Notes: generated by a model from the letters alone, not told the origin. A stretch of DNA of 64,000 bases from Neorhizobium populisoli (GCF_019430945.1 NZ_JAHYCB010000001.1:62001-126000), one strand, 5' to 3'; shown: positions 16,317-26,032, numbered from the stretch's first letter. Made by a program: numbers and translations.

Positions 16317-17951
16317 TTACCCCTTCAATACGCCGCCTGCGGCCGTTACCGCTTCGGGCGTATCGACATCGAGATGCGCCGCCGGTCCGATGTCAATATC
16401 GATCACAGACAGGCCGGAATTTTCAATAAGCGCGCGGGCACCGACATCGCCTTCGAGCCGGAGCACCGCATCATAGGCAAGTCTCGGCAGGATGATCGGG
16501 TTGCCGCGTTTGCCATCCGACACCGAGCGGACGACGACACCACCGCCGGCTTCGCGAAATGCCCTCACCAACAGGTCGATATGCGCGGTCGTGACGCCCG
16601 GCATATCGGCGAGCATGACCAGCACGCCATCCCTGGAGGAAAGCTCCGGCACGGAAAAACCACGAACCAGTGAGCTTGCCATGCCCGAAGCATAATCCGG
16701 ATTGAAATAGCTGCCGATGGCAAGGCCGGACAATGCAGCCTCAATCTCTTCGCGGCGGTGGCCGGTGATGGCAACGACCGGTGATGCCTGCGACGCAAGC
16801 AGCATCTGGGCAGAACGTCTGGCGAGCGGAACGCCATCGAATTCCGCCAGCAGCTTGTGCGGTCCGTCCTTGCCCATGCGGCTGGCGCGGCCGGCGGCGA
16901 GCATCAAGCCTCCAACCGACAACTCGGTCGCCTTTGCCTTGGGATTATCGCGCGGCAGCGGCCGTGTGGGAATCTCCATCAACAGGCCGCCGACACCCAT
17001 GCCGGTGAGATCGAAGGAGGTCGGGGTTTCTCCGGCCATCAAGCGGTTCAGAACCCAGTCGAAGCCGTTTTCCTTCGGCGAGCGGGCGCAACCCGGCGCA
17101 CCGAGGACAGGAACGTCGCCGATACGGCCGAGAACCAGAAGATTGCCGGGATCGACCGGCATGCCGACATGCTCCACTTCGCCGCCGGCACGACGGATCG
17201 CGGCGGGAATAACATCGTCCGGATCCGCCACAGCGGAAGCGCCGAAGACGATAATCATAGCCGGCTCATTAATTTCATAAGGCTTAAGTTCCTGCAAAAC
17301 CTCACTCAAACGATCGGACGAGTGCGGAATCCGGATCTCTTTTGTTAGCCGGCTACCTGAAATGGCGAGGCGCTGCTCAAGCAGGCGCGCGGTACGATCC
17401 ATTACCGAAGTCTTCAGCGATGGCAGCTCGGTTGCAACCAAAGTCACCGCGCGGGGATGGAAAGCCTTTACCTCGAACGCCGTCGATTCTGCCAGAAGCG
17501 CTGTGGCCTGATCGATCTTTTTGCGGCCGACCGCCAACGGAATGATCTTCACCGTGGCGACCATGTCTCCGGCACGCACCGCCACATGGTCGGCAAGACA
17601 GGCAAGCGTGATCGCCGGGTCGATGCGGTTCAGCCCATCGACAACGGCCTTGTCGGCCACGAACAGGCCATCGACTCTCGCATAGATATTCACCCGGCCA
17701 GTCGTCGCCTCCGAGAAGCGCAAATTATCCGGCGCGATCGCTGCGGCGATGGTCGCGGCCGCCTCATCTTCCAGAATGTCGCCATCATCGAGCCGCACCG
17801 CAACGACGGAATTGACCCCCTCGCCGGCAAGACGCGCGATATCGTCGGCCGACAGGATCTCGCCTTTCGAGAGACGGCCGGCGGGCAGCCTTATGCTATG
17901 GGCCAGCACCACGCCTTCGGCTTCGGCAAGTTCGAATGTCCCGTATTTCAT
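16317..17951 (-). CDS. Molybdopterin-binding / MobA-like nucleotidyltransferase fusion
   Basis: 544 aa with two modules. Residues about 1-335 form a MoeA/MogA-like molybdopterin-binding region (PAGRLSKGEILSADDIARL; later VFGASAVADPDDVIPAAI and PGCARSPKENGFDW). Residues about 345-540 form a MobA/MocA-type nucleotidyltransferase with GLMLAAGRASRMG (the NTP-binding LxAGxxxRMG motif), HKLLAEFDGVPL and LADMPGV. Such fusions are predicted to load or nucleotidylate molybdenum cofactor, for example to the cytosine dinucleotide form used by xanthine-dehydrogenase-like enzymes. The start at 17951 has AAGGTG before it and lies 4 bp after the xdhC stop. Confidence 0.88.
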   Translation of the reverse strand: MKYGTFELAEAEGVVLAHSIRLPAGRLSKGEILSADDIARLAGEGVNSVVAVRLDDGDILEDEAAATIAAAIAPDNLRFSEATTGRVNIYARVDGLFVADKAVVDGLNRIDPAITLACLADHVAVRAGDMVATVKIIPLAVGRKKIDQATALLAESTAFEVKAFHPRAVTLVATELPSLKTSVMDRTARLLEQRLAISGSRLTKEIRIPHSSDRLSEVLQELKPYEINEPAMIIVFGASAVADPDDVIPAAIRRAGGEVEHVGMPVDPGNLLVLGRIGDVPVLGAPGCARSPKENGFDWVLNRLMAGETPTSFDLTGMGVGGLLMEIPTRPLPRDNPKAKATELSVGGLMLAAGRASRMGKDGPHKLLAEFDGVPLARRSAQMLLASQASPVVAITGHRREEIEAALSGLAIGSYFNPDYASGMASSLVRGFSVPELSSRDGVLVMLADMPGVTTAHIDLLVRAFREAGGGVVVRSVSDGKRGNPIILPRLAYDAVLRLEGDVGARALIENSGLSVIDIDIGPAAHLDVDTPEAVTAAGGVLKG

Positions 17952-17955
17952 CAGG

Positions 17956-18651
17956 TCACCTTGTGGCGACAAGGTCGCGGCGGCGGAAGGCCTGGACGAT
18001 CTGGGAAAGCGTCGCGAGCGCAATCTCGGCCGGGCTGGCGGCACCGATATCGAGGCCGATCGGGGCGGCGATGCGGCCGATTTCGTTATCAGTGCGGCCC
18101 ATTTCCTTCAGCCGCTCGACACGTTTGGCGTGGGTCTTGCGGCTGCCGAGCGCACCGACGTAGAAACAGCCGGCTTTCAGGGCTTCCGACAATGGAAAAT
18201 CGTCGATCTTCGGGTCATGGGTGACCGCCGCAAGCGCCGTATAGGCATCGAGCGGCCTGCCTTTCAGAACGTCCTCCGGCCAGTCGGCGATCAGCTCGAC
18301 GCCGTGGAAACGTTCCTCGGTGGCAAAGGCCGTACGCGGATCGATGATGGTGAGATCGTAGCCCGCCACCGGCGCCATTTGCGCCATCGCCTGGCTGATA
18401 TGCACGGCGCCGATCACCACGATGCGCGGCGGCGGCAGATGGGCGTTGAGAAACAGCGCCTTGCCTTCGACCTCAGCAGTCGTCGCCTTGCCGCTGCGCA
18501 GCGCCTTGCCGACTTCTTCGCCGAGTGGGCCGGCGACCGTCTCACCCTCGACGATCACCTCGACCTTGCCGCCGGCAAGATCGGTGACGACGACGGCGGC
18601 GCGGCGGTCCTGGCGGGCCGCATTCAGCTTCGTCAATGTATCGAGCTGCAT
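17956..18651 (-). CDS. XdhC family protein, C-terminal (Rossmann) module
   Basis: 231-aa protein carrying the XdhC_C Rossmann domain: PPPRIVVIGAVHISQAMA is the nucleotide-binding beta-alpha unit, followed by VTHDPKIDD and GALGSRKTHAKRVERL, and IGLDIGAASPAEIALA near the end. XdhC proteins bind molybdenum cofactor, help its sulfuration and insert it into xanthine-dehydrogenase-type enzymes. Here the family is split: the N-terminal CoxI-like module is a separate gene immediately upstream, whose TGA shares one base with this ATG (TGATG). The start at 18651 is therefore translationally coupled. Confidence 0.9.
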   Translation of the reverse strand: MQLDTLTKLNAARQDRRAAVVVTDLAGGKVEVIVEGETVAGPLGEEVGKALRSGKATTAEVEGKALFLNAHLPPPRIVVIGAVHISQAMAQMAPVAGYDLTIIDPRTAFATEERFHGVELIADWPEDVLKGRPLDAYTALAAVTHDPKIDDFPLSEALKAGCFYVGALGSRKTHAKRVERLKEMGRTDNEIGRIAAPIGLDIGAASPAEIALATLSQIVQAFRRRDLVATR

Positions 18652-18977
18652 CAGCCGAGCCTTTCCACGAAAACACGGATACGACCACCGCAGGAAAGGC
18701 CGACGCGCCATGCCGTTTCGTCGGCGACGCCGAATTCCAGCATTTTGGATTGGCCGCTTTCGATGACGTCGAGCGCCTCGGTGATGACCGCGCCTTCGAC
18801 GCAGCCGCCGGAGACGGAGCCTTCGAAATTGCCCTCGCCATCGATGACGAGATGACTGCCGGCGGGACGCGGAGCAGAACCCCAGGTCTCGACGACAGTA
18901 GCGATCGCCACGTCGCGGCCCGCGGTCTTCCAGTTTTCAGCAGTCAATAGCGGGTCGAGAGTTTCGGTAACAGTCAT
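18651..18977 (-). CDS. XdhC/CoxI family protein, N-terminal module
   Basis: 108-aa protein equal to the XdhC_CoxI domain alone. Visible motifs are ATVVETWGSAPRPAGSHLVI and SVSGGCVEGAVI, with a conserved cysteine in SGGCVEG, and FGVADETAWRVGLSCGGRIRV with a second one (LSCGG). These segments form the cofactor-facing part of XdhC. It is coupled on both sides: its ATG overlaps the stop of the VWA gene by 4 bp (ATGA) and its stop overlaps the next ATG. The two proteins probably act as a heteromer doing the work of a single XdhC. Confidence 0.9.
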   Translation of the reverse strand: MTVTETLDPLLTAENWKTAGRDVAIATVVETWGSAPRPAGSHLVIDGEGNFEGSVSGGCVEGAVITEALDVIESGQSKMLEFGVADETAWRVGLSCGGRIRVFVERLG

Positions 18978-20260
18978 GCCACCCTCCTCATGTCGAGATA
19001 TCGCCGTGGATCGGCATTCTTTGTATGATCATCCGACAATGCCTTGGCAAGATCGGCAAGCGACTGCAGATTGTGGACGGCGCGAAATTCATCCACATGC
19101 GGCAGCATGGCGCGCACGCCTCGGGCACGAGCTTCAAACCCGTCGAAGCGCAAAAGCGGGTTCAGCCAGATCAGACGGCGACAGGAGCGATGCAGCCGGT
19201 CCATTTCCTTTTCCAGCTCTTCGACGCCTTCGCGCTCCAGTCCATCGGTGATCAAAAGCACGACAGCGCCTTGCCCCAGAACACGGCGCGACCAGAGCCG
19301 GTTGAACTCGGCAAGCGTCGCGCCGATCCGGGTGCCGCCGGACCAGTCACGGACAGCACCGGTGCAGGCGGCCAGCGCTTCGTCCGGATCGCGGCGACGC
19401 ATCTGGCGGGTGACGTTGGTCAACCGCGTGCCGAACAGGAAGGTGTGGACGCGGGTGCGCTTTTCCGTCAGCGCGTGCAGGAAATGCAGGAAGATGCGGG
19501 TGTATTGGCTCATCGAGCCGGAAATATCGGCGAGAACGACGAGCGGCGGCGGCGCGAGTTTTCGTTCTCTAAACTTCGGTAGGATGAGGTCACTGCCGCT
19601 TTTCATCGCCTGGCGCATGGTGGCGCGCGGGTCGATCACCGGTGGGTGACTTGAGGCACGGAAGCGGCGCATCACGACCTTGTCGAGCGGCAGAGCGAGT
19701 TTCTGAAGCTCGCGCCGGGCCTGCGCCAGTTCGGCGGCCGTCATCTGGGCAAAGTCCTGCCGTTTCAGGATTTCGCTGGCAGACGTGGTGAAGCGGGAAT
19801 CGATTTCGATTTCCGGCGGCTTGCGGTTCGGGCGCTCCGGCTGATCGGCGGTCAAGGCATCGCTGACACGGGTGGCGCCGGCCTTCTGCTTTTCCCGCTC
19901 GCGATTGTCAGTCGCCTTCGGCGACATCATCGCGATCATCTTGCCGACCAGATCGCGCGAGCGCCAGAACAGTTTGAACGCTTCGTCGAAGACCGGCTGG
20001 TCCTCATGGCGCTTCACGAAGACGGCAGACAACGCCGCATGGAATTCCTCGCGCGAGCCCATGCCGATCGCGTCGACGGCTGCAATCGCATCGGCGGCAG
20101 CGGCCGGGCCGGTCTTCAGTCCGGCGCGACGCAGGACGCGGGAGAAATAGACGATGTTTTCCGCAAGTCGGCCTTCAGGGGTGAAAGACACAACGGGCTC
20201 ATCGCCGCCGGCCGGGACCGGCGAAACAATCACTCCGTCCTTGTCCAAACCAGTCGCCAT
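18974..20260 (-). CDS. VWA domain protein, CoxE family
   Basis: 428-aa cytosolic protein of the CoxE/YehP-like class with a C-terminal von Willebrand A domain. The metal site DISGSMSQY (MIDAS, about residue 240), a second conserved Thr in WSGGTRIGATL and the Asp in LLITDGLER are all present. In Oligotropha, CoxE works with the MoxR-type ATPase CoxD on maturation of the Mo-Cu site of CO dehydrogenase. The start at 20260 (MATGLDKDG) lies 4 bp after the stop of the MoxR gene; an earlier start overlapping moxR by 50 bp is less likely. Gene order MoxR-CoxE-XdhC strongly supports a molybdenum-enzyme assembly role. Confidence 0.9.
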   Translation of the reverse strand: MATGLDKDGVIVSPVPAGGDEPVVSFTPEGRLAENIVYFSRVLRRAGLKTGPAAAADAIAAVDAIGMGSREEFHAALSAVFVKRHEDQPVFDEAFKLFWRSRDLVGKMIAMMSPKATDNREREKQKAGATRVSDALTADQPERPNRKPPEIEIDSRFTTSASEILKRQDFAQMTAAELAQARRELQKLALPLDKVVMRRFRASSHPPVIDPRATMRQAMKSGSDLILPKFRERKLAPPPLVVLADISGSMSQYTRIFLHFLHALTEKRTRVHTFLFGTRLTNVTRQMRRRDPDEALAACTGAVRDWSGGTRIGATLAEFNRLWSRRVLGQGAVVLLITDGLEREGVEELEKEMDRLHRSCRRLIWLNPLLRFDGFEARARGVRAMLPHVDEFRAVHNLQSLADLAKALSDDHTKNADPRRYLDMRRVA

Positions 20261-20264
20261 AGCC

Positions 20265-21197
20265 CTATCCCGTTGCGTGCAGTTCAGCCTTGACTTCGGA
20301 CAGCACGCGCTCACCCTCGCCGGCTTTCACGCGGGCGATATCGTCCTGGTATTTCAACAGCGTTCCGAGCGTATCGGCGATGGTTTCCGGATCGAGCGCG
20401 ATGCGATCGAGTTCGGTAAGCGCGGTTGCCCAATCGATGGTTTCGGCGACGCCGGGGTTCTTGAAGAGGTCGAGGCGGCGCAGTTTCTGCACATAGGCCA
20501 CCACCTGCCGCGACAGGGTCTCGGCGCATTGCGGCACCTTGCGGCGGATGATTTCCAGTTCCTGAGCCGCATCCGGATAATCGACCCAGTGATAAAGGCA
20601 GCGCCGCTTCAGCGCGTCATGAATTTCGCGGGTGCGGTTGGTGGTGATGATGACGATCGGCGGCTCCTCGGCCTTGATCGTGCCGAGTTCCGGAATGGTC
20701 ACCTGGAAATCGGAGAGCACTTCCAGAAGGAAGGCTTCGAAGGCCTCGTCTGTGCGGTCAAGTTCGTCGATGAGGAAAACCGGAGCCGGACCGCCCTTTT
20801 CGCCAAGCGCCTGCAGGACGGGGCGGCGGATCAGGTGGCGTTCGGAAAACAGGTTGGTTTCGATCGCCTTACGGTCCTTGACACCAGCGGCTTCCGACAA
20901 CCGGATGTCGAGCATCTGCGCAGGATAGTTCCATTCGTAGACGGCAGACGAAATATCGAGGCCTTCATAACATTGCAGGCGGATCAGCGGGCGGTCGAGC
21001 GCCTTGGCCAAAGTCTTGGCGATCTCGGTCTTGCCGACGCCGGCCTCACCTTCGAGGAAAAGCGGTCGCTTCATCTTCAGCGCCAGGAAAATCACCGTCG
21101 CGAGCGACCGGCCGGCAAGGTAATCCTCTCCCCCCAGCATGGCGACAGTCTCGTCGATGGAAGCGGGCAAGGCGCGCGTTTTTCCTTCGGACATCAT
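20265..21197 (-). CDS. MoxR-family AAA+ ATPase (CoxD-like)
   Basis: 310-aa AAA+ ATPase. Walker A is GEAGVGKTE (about residue 50), Walker B VFLIDELDR, sensor 1 ITTNRTRE, and an arginine-rich KRRC segment follows. MoxR proteins are chaperone-like ATPases that pair with VWA proteins to insert metal cofactors. GAGAGG precedes the ATG pair at 21194/21197. It is the second gene of the operon, 21 bp after the flavin reductase gene. Confidence 0.93.
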   Translation of the reverse strand: MMSEGKTRALPASIDETVAMLGGEDYLAGRSLATVIFLALKMKRPLFLEGEAGVGKTEIAKTLAKALDRPLIRLQCYEGLDISSAVYEWNYPAQMLDIRLSEAAGVKDRKAIETNLFSERHLIRRPVLQALGEKGGPAPVFLIDELDRTDEAFEAFLLEVLSDFQVTIPELGTIKAEEPPIVIITTNRTREIHDALKRRCLYHWVDYPDAAQELEIIRRKVPQCAETLSRQVVAYVQKLRRLDLFKNPGVAETIDWATALTELDRIALDPETIADTLGTLLKYQDDIARVKAGEGERVLSEVKAELHATG

Positions 21198-21218
21198 TCA
21201 TTCCTCTCGAACGGCGTT

Positions 21219-21731
21219 CTATAATGTATGAAAGCCGCGGTCCAGATAGATGAGCGAGGGATTGGCCTCGCCGAAATACATTGCCTTCACCTCACCGAAC
21301 ATCACGAAATGCGTCGAGACGCGTTTGATGTCGGTCAGCCGGCAATCGAAGCTGACGACGGCATCGGCGAGTACGGGCGCACCGGTTTCCAGCACTTTCC
21401 AGTCCGCAATGCCGAACCGTTCTTCGGCCGGCACGCCGCTCAGGCCCGCAAAGGCGGTTGCCAGCGACTGATGGTGCGCGGCAAGCGAGTTCAGCGCAAA
21501 GACGCCGCTTTTCTCGAAGATCGCGTTGTTCACATTGCTGCCGTTCAGGCAGACGAGCACGGTCGGCGGATTGTCCGAAACCGAACAGGCGGCCGTCACG
21601 GTCACGCCGCGCCTCACACCCTCGAATTCCGTCGTCACCACCTGTACATGGCCCGCATATCGCGCCATTCCGTTGCGATAGAGGATTGGATCGAGGAGAG
21701 GTTTGTCCGGCAAGGGCATTCCCAATGGCAT
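21219..21731 (-). CDS. Flavin reductase family protein (FMN-binding split barrel)
   Basis: 170-aa protein of the flavin reductase-like family (RutF/HpaC class), which uses NAD(P)H to reduce flavin for a partner monooxygenase. Typical stretches are MARYAGHVQVVTT, RRGVTVTAACSVSDNPPTVLVCLN and FALNSLAAHHQSLA. It appears to lead the operon with the MoxR/CoxE/XdhC genes. A partner oxygenase is not in the window. A second in-frame ATG four codons in (21719) has a better spaced GGGA, so the true start may be there. Confidence 0.88.
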   Translation of the reverse strand: MPLGMPLPDKPLLDPILYRNGMARYAGHVQVVTTEFEGVRRGVTVTAACSVSDNPPTVLVCLNGSNVNNAIFEKSGVFALNSLAAHHQSLATAFAGLSGVPAEERFGIADWKVLETGAPVLADAVVSFDCRLTDIKRVSTHFVMFGEVKAMYFGEANPSLIYLDRGFHTL

Positions 21732-21976
21732 TGGATATCTGTCGGTGACTGCAATGTCCGGATGCCGCTTGATGGCGACCGTTCATTCACATGTCACAAC
21801 CTTCGCCAAGATATGGTGGCAATTATGCCTGATGTCCACGCCAGCTGGAGCTTTTTACCGGAAACGGTTCGACGCGATGGGCGATTCCCTTTGACGGATG
21901 CGCAGGGAAGGCTAAATGTCATTTCGGATCAAAGAATTCCCAGGCTGAATGCCGGGGTCGGAATACCAGGAAAAGC

Positions 21977-23068
21977 ATGACAGCACGACGTTTTCTCATC
22001 GCCGGATTGCTGGCTTCGTTGCTCGGATGCGGCCCATTCCTCGGGTATGCGCCGGCATCGGCTGCGGTGATCGGCGTGGTGGCGCCAAAATCCGGTCCTT
22101 ACGCCCCACTCGGCGCGCAGGTTTTCCAAGGGGCGCGGGCAGCGGCGGAAGCCGCCGGCGACACCGTTATCGAGATCGATGAAAGCTGCGACGAGGCAGG
22201 CGGCGTTGCCGTGTCAAAGGGACTTACGGAGGCGAAGGCCGCCGTCGCCATCGGCTTCCTCTGCGTCGAGACATTGTCCACCGCCCTGCCCCAGCTCAAG
22301 GCATCCCAGATTCCGGCCATCACTCTTTCGGTACGCTCCAAGATCCTGATGGAAGACACGCTGCGTAACGGCTGGCCTTTCTTCCGCATGGCACCGGCCG
22401 AAGGCATGGAAGCTGCAAAACTGTCCGAAACGATCCTTGCCATCTGGAAGGCGGAGCCGATAGCCATTGTCGAAGACGGCACGATCTATGGGCGTGAACT
22501 GGCAAGCGCCATCCGCCAGCGCCTCGAACCGATGGGCATGCAGCCGATCTTTACCGATACGTTCCGTCCCGGACAGGAACAGCAGGTGGCACTGGTGCGC
22601 CGGCTTGCCAAGGCAGGCGCCACGCATGTCTTCGTCGGCGGCGATCGCAACGACGTGTCGATCATCGCCCGCGATGCGGCATCGGAGAACATTCCTTTGT
22701 CGATCATTGCCGGCGACACGATGCGGGCCGCGAACCGTCCGGTGACGCTGCGTGACGGCGTGATGGCAGTTGCCTTGCCCGACTATTCCGTACTTCCTTC
22801 CGCCGGCGCGGCAGTCGCGGCGCTGCGGGCGAAAAACATCGACCCGGACGGCTATATGCTGCCGGCCTATGCGGCGACGGAACTGGCGCATCAGGCGATC
22901 ATCGCCTCGGCGGGAAAGCCTGCAATGGCTGCGATCGCAAGCGGCAGTTTCAATACCGCCATCGGCACGATCGCCTTCGACAAGAGCCATGAACTGAAGA
23001 ACAATCCCTTCCGGTTGCTGGAATGGCGCGGCTCGACGCTGGTGCTTTCGCATCCCGCCACGGAGTAA
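21977..23068 (+). CDS. ABC transporter substrate-binding protein, LivJ-like
   Basis: 363-aa periplasmic type 1 binding protein of the branched-chain amino-acid (LivJ) class. The signal peptide covers about residues 1-29 (ends APASA). The fold is recognisable from [27 protein letters not shown] and the second-lobe start [17 protein letters not shown], followed by [16 protein letters not shown]. No permease or ATPase gene is nearby, so it is an orphan; its partner transporter would be encoded elsewhere, or it may serve as a sensor. The ligand cannot be inferred. Some 245 bp without a gene precede it, in which I see nothing specific. Confidence 0.88.
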   Translation: MTARRFLIAGLLASLLGCGPFLGYAPASAAVIGVVAPKSGPYAPLGAQVFQGARAAAEAAGDTVIEIDESCDEAGGVAVSKGLTEAKAAVAIGFLCVETLSTALPQLKASQIPAITLSVRSKILMEDTLRNGWPFFRMAPAEGMEAAKLSETILAIWKAEPIAIVEDGTIYGRELASAIRQRLEPMGMQPIFTDTFRPGQEQQVALVRRLAKAGATHVFVGGDRNDVSIIARDAASENIPLSIIAGDTMRAANRPVTLRDGVMAVALPDYSVLPSAGAAVAALRAKNIDPDGYMLPAYAATELAHQAIIASAGKPAMAAIASGSFNTAIGTIAFDKSHELKNNPFRLLEWRGSTLVLSHPATE

Positions 23069-23160
23069 GATTCGTCGCGGGCAATTGTCCCCCGGCAAGC
23101 GGGATGCTAGAGGCGTTTCCGGGCTCTTGGGAGAGCCGACAACAGGAGATCTTTTGCCCC

Positions 23161-23841
23161 ATGACAACCCTGCCGATCCGAATTGCCCCATCCATTCTCG
23201 CCGCCGACTTCTCAAAGCTCGGACAGGAAGTGAAGGATGTCGTGGATGCCGGCGCGGAATGGGTGCATCTCGATGTCATGGACGGCCATTTCGTGCCGAA
23301 CATTTCCTTCGGGCCTGACGTCATCAAGTCGCTGCGGCCTTATACGACCGCCTTTTTCGATTGCCATCTGATGATCTCGCCGGCCGACCCCTATCTCGAA
23401 GCCTTTGCCAAGGCCGGCTGCGACGGCATTACCGTGCATGCGGAAGCCGGTGCGCATCTGCACCGCTCGCTGCAGACCATCCGCGCGCTCGGCAAAAAGG
23501 TTGGCGTGACGCTGAACCCGGCGACGCCGCTTTCGGTCATTGAGAACGTACTCGACGACGTCGACCTGATCCTGATCATGAGCGTCAATCCGGGCTTCGG
23601 CGGCCAGAAATTCATTCCGGCGATGAACGACAAGATCCGCGCCGCAAAGGCGATGATCGGCAACCGCCCGATCGAGCTCGAAGTCGATGGCGGCATCACC
23701 GCGGACACGATCGGCGCTGCAACAAAGGCTGGGGCTAACGTGTTCGTGGCCGGTTCTGCGGTTTACAAGGGCGATGGAATCGCTGCCTATCGGGACAATA
23801 TCGCGCGGCTCAAGACCGCAGCAGAGGACGGGCGCAGATGA
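23161..23841 (+). CDS. rpe: Ribulose-phosphate 3-epimerase
   Basis: 226-aa TIM-barrel epimerase that interconverts ribulose 5-phosphate and xylulose 5-phosphate in the pentose phosphate and Calvin pathways. Diagnostic stretches are [21 protein letters not shown] (metal ligands H, D, H), [14 protein letters not shown] and EVDGGIT. The frame is open upstream, but 23161 gives the family N-terminus ([17 protein letters not shown]) after AGGAGA. The stop overlaps the next ATG (ATGA), so the DUF2259 gene is cotranslated. Confidence 0.97.
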   Translation: MTTLPIRIAPSILAADFSKLGQEVKDVVDAGAEWVHLDVMDGHFVPNISFGPDVIKSLRPYTTAFFDCHLMISPADPYLEAFAKAGCDGITVHAEAGAHLHRSLQTIRALGKKVGVTLNPATPLSVIENVLDDVDLILIMSVNPGFGGQKFIPAMNDKIRAAKAMIGNRPIELEVDGGITADTIGAATKAGANVFVAGSAVYKGDGIAAYRDNIARLKTAAEDGRR

Positions 23842-24587
23842 AGTGGAGCTTGCGATCTTCCATCCCGGCATGTGCGGCGATCTTTTTCGCCGGCTCCGCA
23901 TCGGCGGGCGATATCGCAAGCATGCGCTCGATCGGATTTTCCTCCGACGGCCAGACTTTCGCTTATGAGGAATATGGCGTTCAAGACGGCTCCGGCTTTC
24001 CCTATGCCAATATCTACGTTCTCGATCTTTCCAAGGACACGTTCCTGCCCGGCACGCCGTTTCGCGTCCGGCTGGAGAACGAAGGCGCAAGCGTCGCCAA
24101 GGCGCGCTGGCAGGTCCGCAACGATGCGGATGTAATGATCGAGACGCACGAATTCGTCAATCATCCAGCTGAAATCCTCGCCTACAACCCGATCACCGAT
24201 GTCGATGGCGACGCGCACCGCATACGCTATCGCAGCGTCTCGGCCCTGCCGGCCATCGGCGAGCCCAATACGCTGGTCCTGGAGGAATCGCCCGAGCCGC
24301 CGGATACCGCCTGCGAAGGCATCGTCGAACGGACCGCGTCTTTCCGACTGCGTTTTACCGAGCGTGACGGCAAGCCGGTCAGTCAGGTCGTTCATGACGA
24401 CGAGCACGTGCCGGCCTCGCGCCGTTGTGTCACCAGCTACAGACTTGGCGGCATCATGAGCGGCACGACGCCGCGCGGCGCGAAAGTCGAAGTCGCCATG
24501 GTGCTGGTGTTGAGCGCCGGTTTCGAAGGGCCGGATGGCCGTTGGATCGCTGTGCCGATCAAGACCATTTCGCCAGACCTGCAATAG
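23838..24587 (+). CDS. DUF2259 predicted secreted protein
   Basis: 249 aa with a signal peptide (about 1-23, ending GSASA) and a DUF2259-like mature part beginning [32 protein letters not shown], where the quoted strand pattern resembles a beta-propeller-like repeat. Two cysteines in DTACEGI and SRRCVTSY may form a disulfide in the periplasm. The function is unknown. Its ATG overlaps the rpe stop by 4 bp. A small hairpin, TTGCGGA / TCCGCAA at 24616-24634, follows but lacks a T-run. Confidence 0.85.
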   Translation: MKWSLRSSIPACAAIFFAGSASAGDIASMRSIGFSSDGQTFAYEEYGVQDGSGFPYANIYVLDLSKDTFLPGTPFRVRLENEGASVAKARWQVRNDADVMIETHEFVNHPAEILAYNPITDVDGDAHRIRYRSVSALPAIGEPNTLVLEESPEPPDTACEGIVERTASFRLRFTERDGKPVSQVVHDDEHVPASRRCVTSYRLGGIMSGTTPRGAKVEVAMVLVLSAGFEGPDGRWIAVPIKTISPDLQ

Positions 24588-24724
24588 GCCTGCTTGAAAA
24601 AGCTAACCCTGAAAATTGCGGATTTGGTCCGCAAACTTGAGCTTACCGCCTGTTCCTGTTACAGCGGCGGCGATATTCCATACCGCCTTCCTTGGCCGAC
24701 TTTCCTGTAGGATACGACAAGCCC

Positions 24725-26032
24725 ATGATCCCCCGTTATTCGCGGCCTGAAATGGTCGCCATCTGGTCGCCCGAAACCAAGTTCCGCATCTGGTTCGAGA
24801 TCGAGGCACATGCCTGCGACGCGCTGGCCGCGATCGGCGTCATTCCGAAATCGGCTGCCGAGACCATCTGGGAAAAAGGCGGCAAGGCGGAGTTCAACGT
24901 CGCCCGCATCGACGAAATCGAAGCCGTCACCAAGCATGACGTCATCGCCTTCCTGACGCATCTGGCCGAATTCGTCGGCCCGGATTCGCGTTTCATCCAC
25001 CAGGGCATGACCTCTTCCGATGTGCTCGACACGACATCCAACGTCCAGCTCGTCCGCGCCACCGATATCCTGATCGCCGGCATCGATCGGGTGCTTGCGG
25101 CGCTCAAGACCCGAGCTTTCGAGCACAAGGATACGGTCCGCATTGGCCGCAGCCATGGCATCCATGCCGAGCCGACGACAATGGGCCTGACCTTCGCCCG
25201 CTTCTATGCGGAGATGGACCGTAACAAGACGCGTCTGCTAGAAGCTCGCGAAGAGGTCGCGACCTGCGCGATCTCCGGCGCTGTCGGCACGTTCGCCAAT
25301 ATCGATCCGCGTGTCGAAGAACATGTCGCCGCCGCTCTCGGCCTGAAGCCGGAACCGGTCTCGACGCAGGTCATCCCGCGCGACCGTCACGCGATGTATT
25401 TCGCGACGCTCGGCGTCATCGCCTCGTCGATCGAAAACGTCGCGATCGAGATTCGCCATATGCAGCGTACCGAGGTTCTGGAAGCGGAAGAGTTCTTCTC
25501 GCCGGGCCAGAAGGGTTCGTCGGCCATGCCGCACAAGCGCAACCCGGTCCTGACGGAAAACCTGACCGGCCTCGCCCGCCTCGTGCGCATGTCGGTGGTG
25601 CCGGCCATGGAAAACGTAGCGCTCTGGCATGAGCGCGACATCAGCCATTCGAGCGTCGAGCGCGCCATCGGCCCGGACACGACCGTCACCCTGGACTTCG
25701 CACTGAACCGGCTTGCCGGTGTCATCGAGAAGCTGGTGATCTATCCGGAAAACATGCTAAAGAACATGAACAAGTTCAAGGGCCTGGTCATGAGCCAGCG
25801 CGTTCTTCTGGCGCTGACGCAGGCGGGTGTTTCGCGTGAAGACAGCTATCGTCTCGTGCAGCGCAACGCGATGAAGGTGTGGGAAGAAGGCAAGGATTTT
25901 CTCGAGGAATTGCTGGGCGACCAGGAAGTGCGCGCCGCACTTTCGGAAGCCGACATTCGCGAGAAATTCGACCTAGGTTATCACACCAAGCATGTCGATA
26001 CGATCTTCAACCGGGTGTTCGGCGAAGCCTGA
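24725..26032 (+). CDS. purB: Adenylosuccinate lyase
   Basis: 435-aa lyase that removes fumarate from SAICAR and adenylosuccinate in purine synthesis. The family signature GSSAMPHKRNP is present (catalytic serine loop), together with TSSDVLDTTSNVQL and RSHGIHAEPTTMG (catalytic His). Start at 24725 (MIPRYSRPEMVAIW) is the standard N-terminus; eleven extra upstream codons are open but without support. It is monocistronic, ending at a good terminator. Confidence 0.97.
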   Translation: MIPRYSRPEMVAIWSPETKFRIWFEIEAHACDALAAIGVIPKSAAETIWEKGGKAEFNVARIDEIEAVTKHDVIAFLTHLAEFVGPDSRFIHQGMTSSDVLDTTSNVQLVRATDILIAGIDRVLAALKTRAFEHKDTVRIGRSHGIHAEPTTMGLTFARFYAEMDRNKTRLLEAREEVATCAISGAVGTFANIDPRVEEHVAAALGLKPEPVSTQVIPRDRHAMYFATLGVIASSIENVAIEIRHMQRTEVLEAEEFFSPGQKGSSAMPHKRNPVLTENLTGLARLVRMSVVPAMENVALWHERDISHSSVERAIGPDTTVTLDFALNRLAGVIEKLVIYPENMLKNMNKFKGLVMSQRVLLALTQAGVSREDSYRLVQRNAMKVWEEGKDFLEELLGDQEVRAALSEADIREKFDLGYHTKHVDTIFNRVFGEA

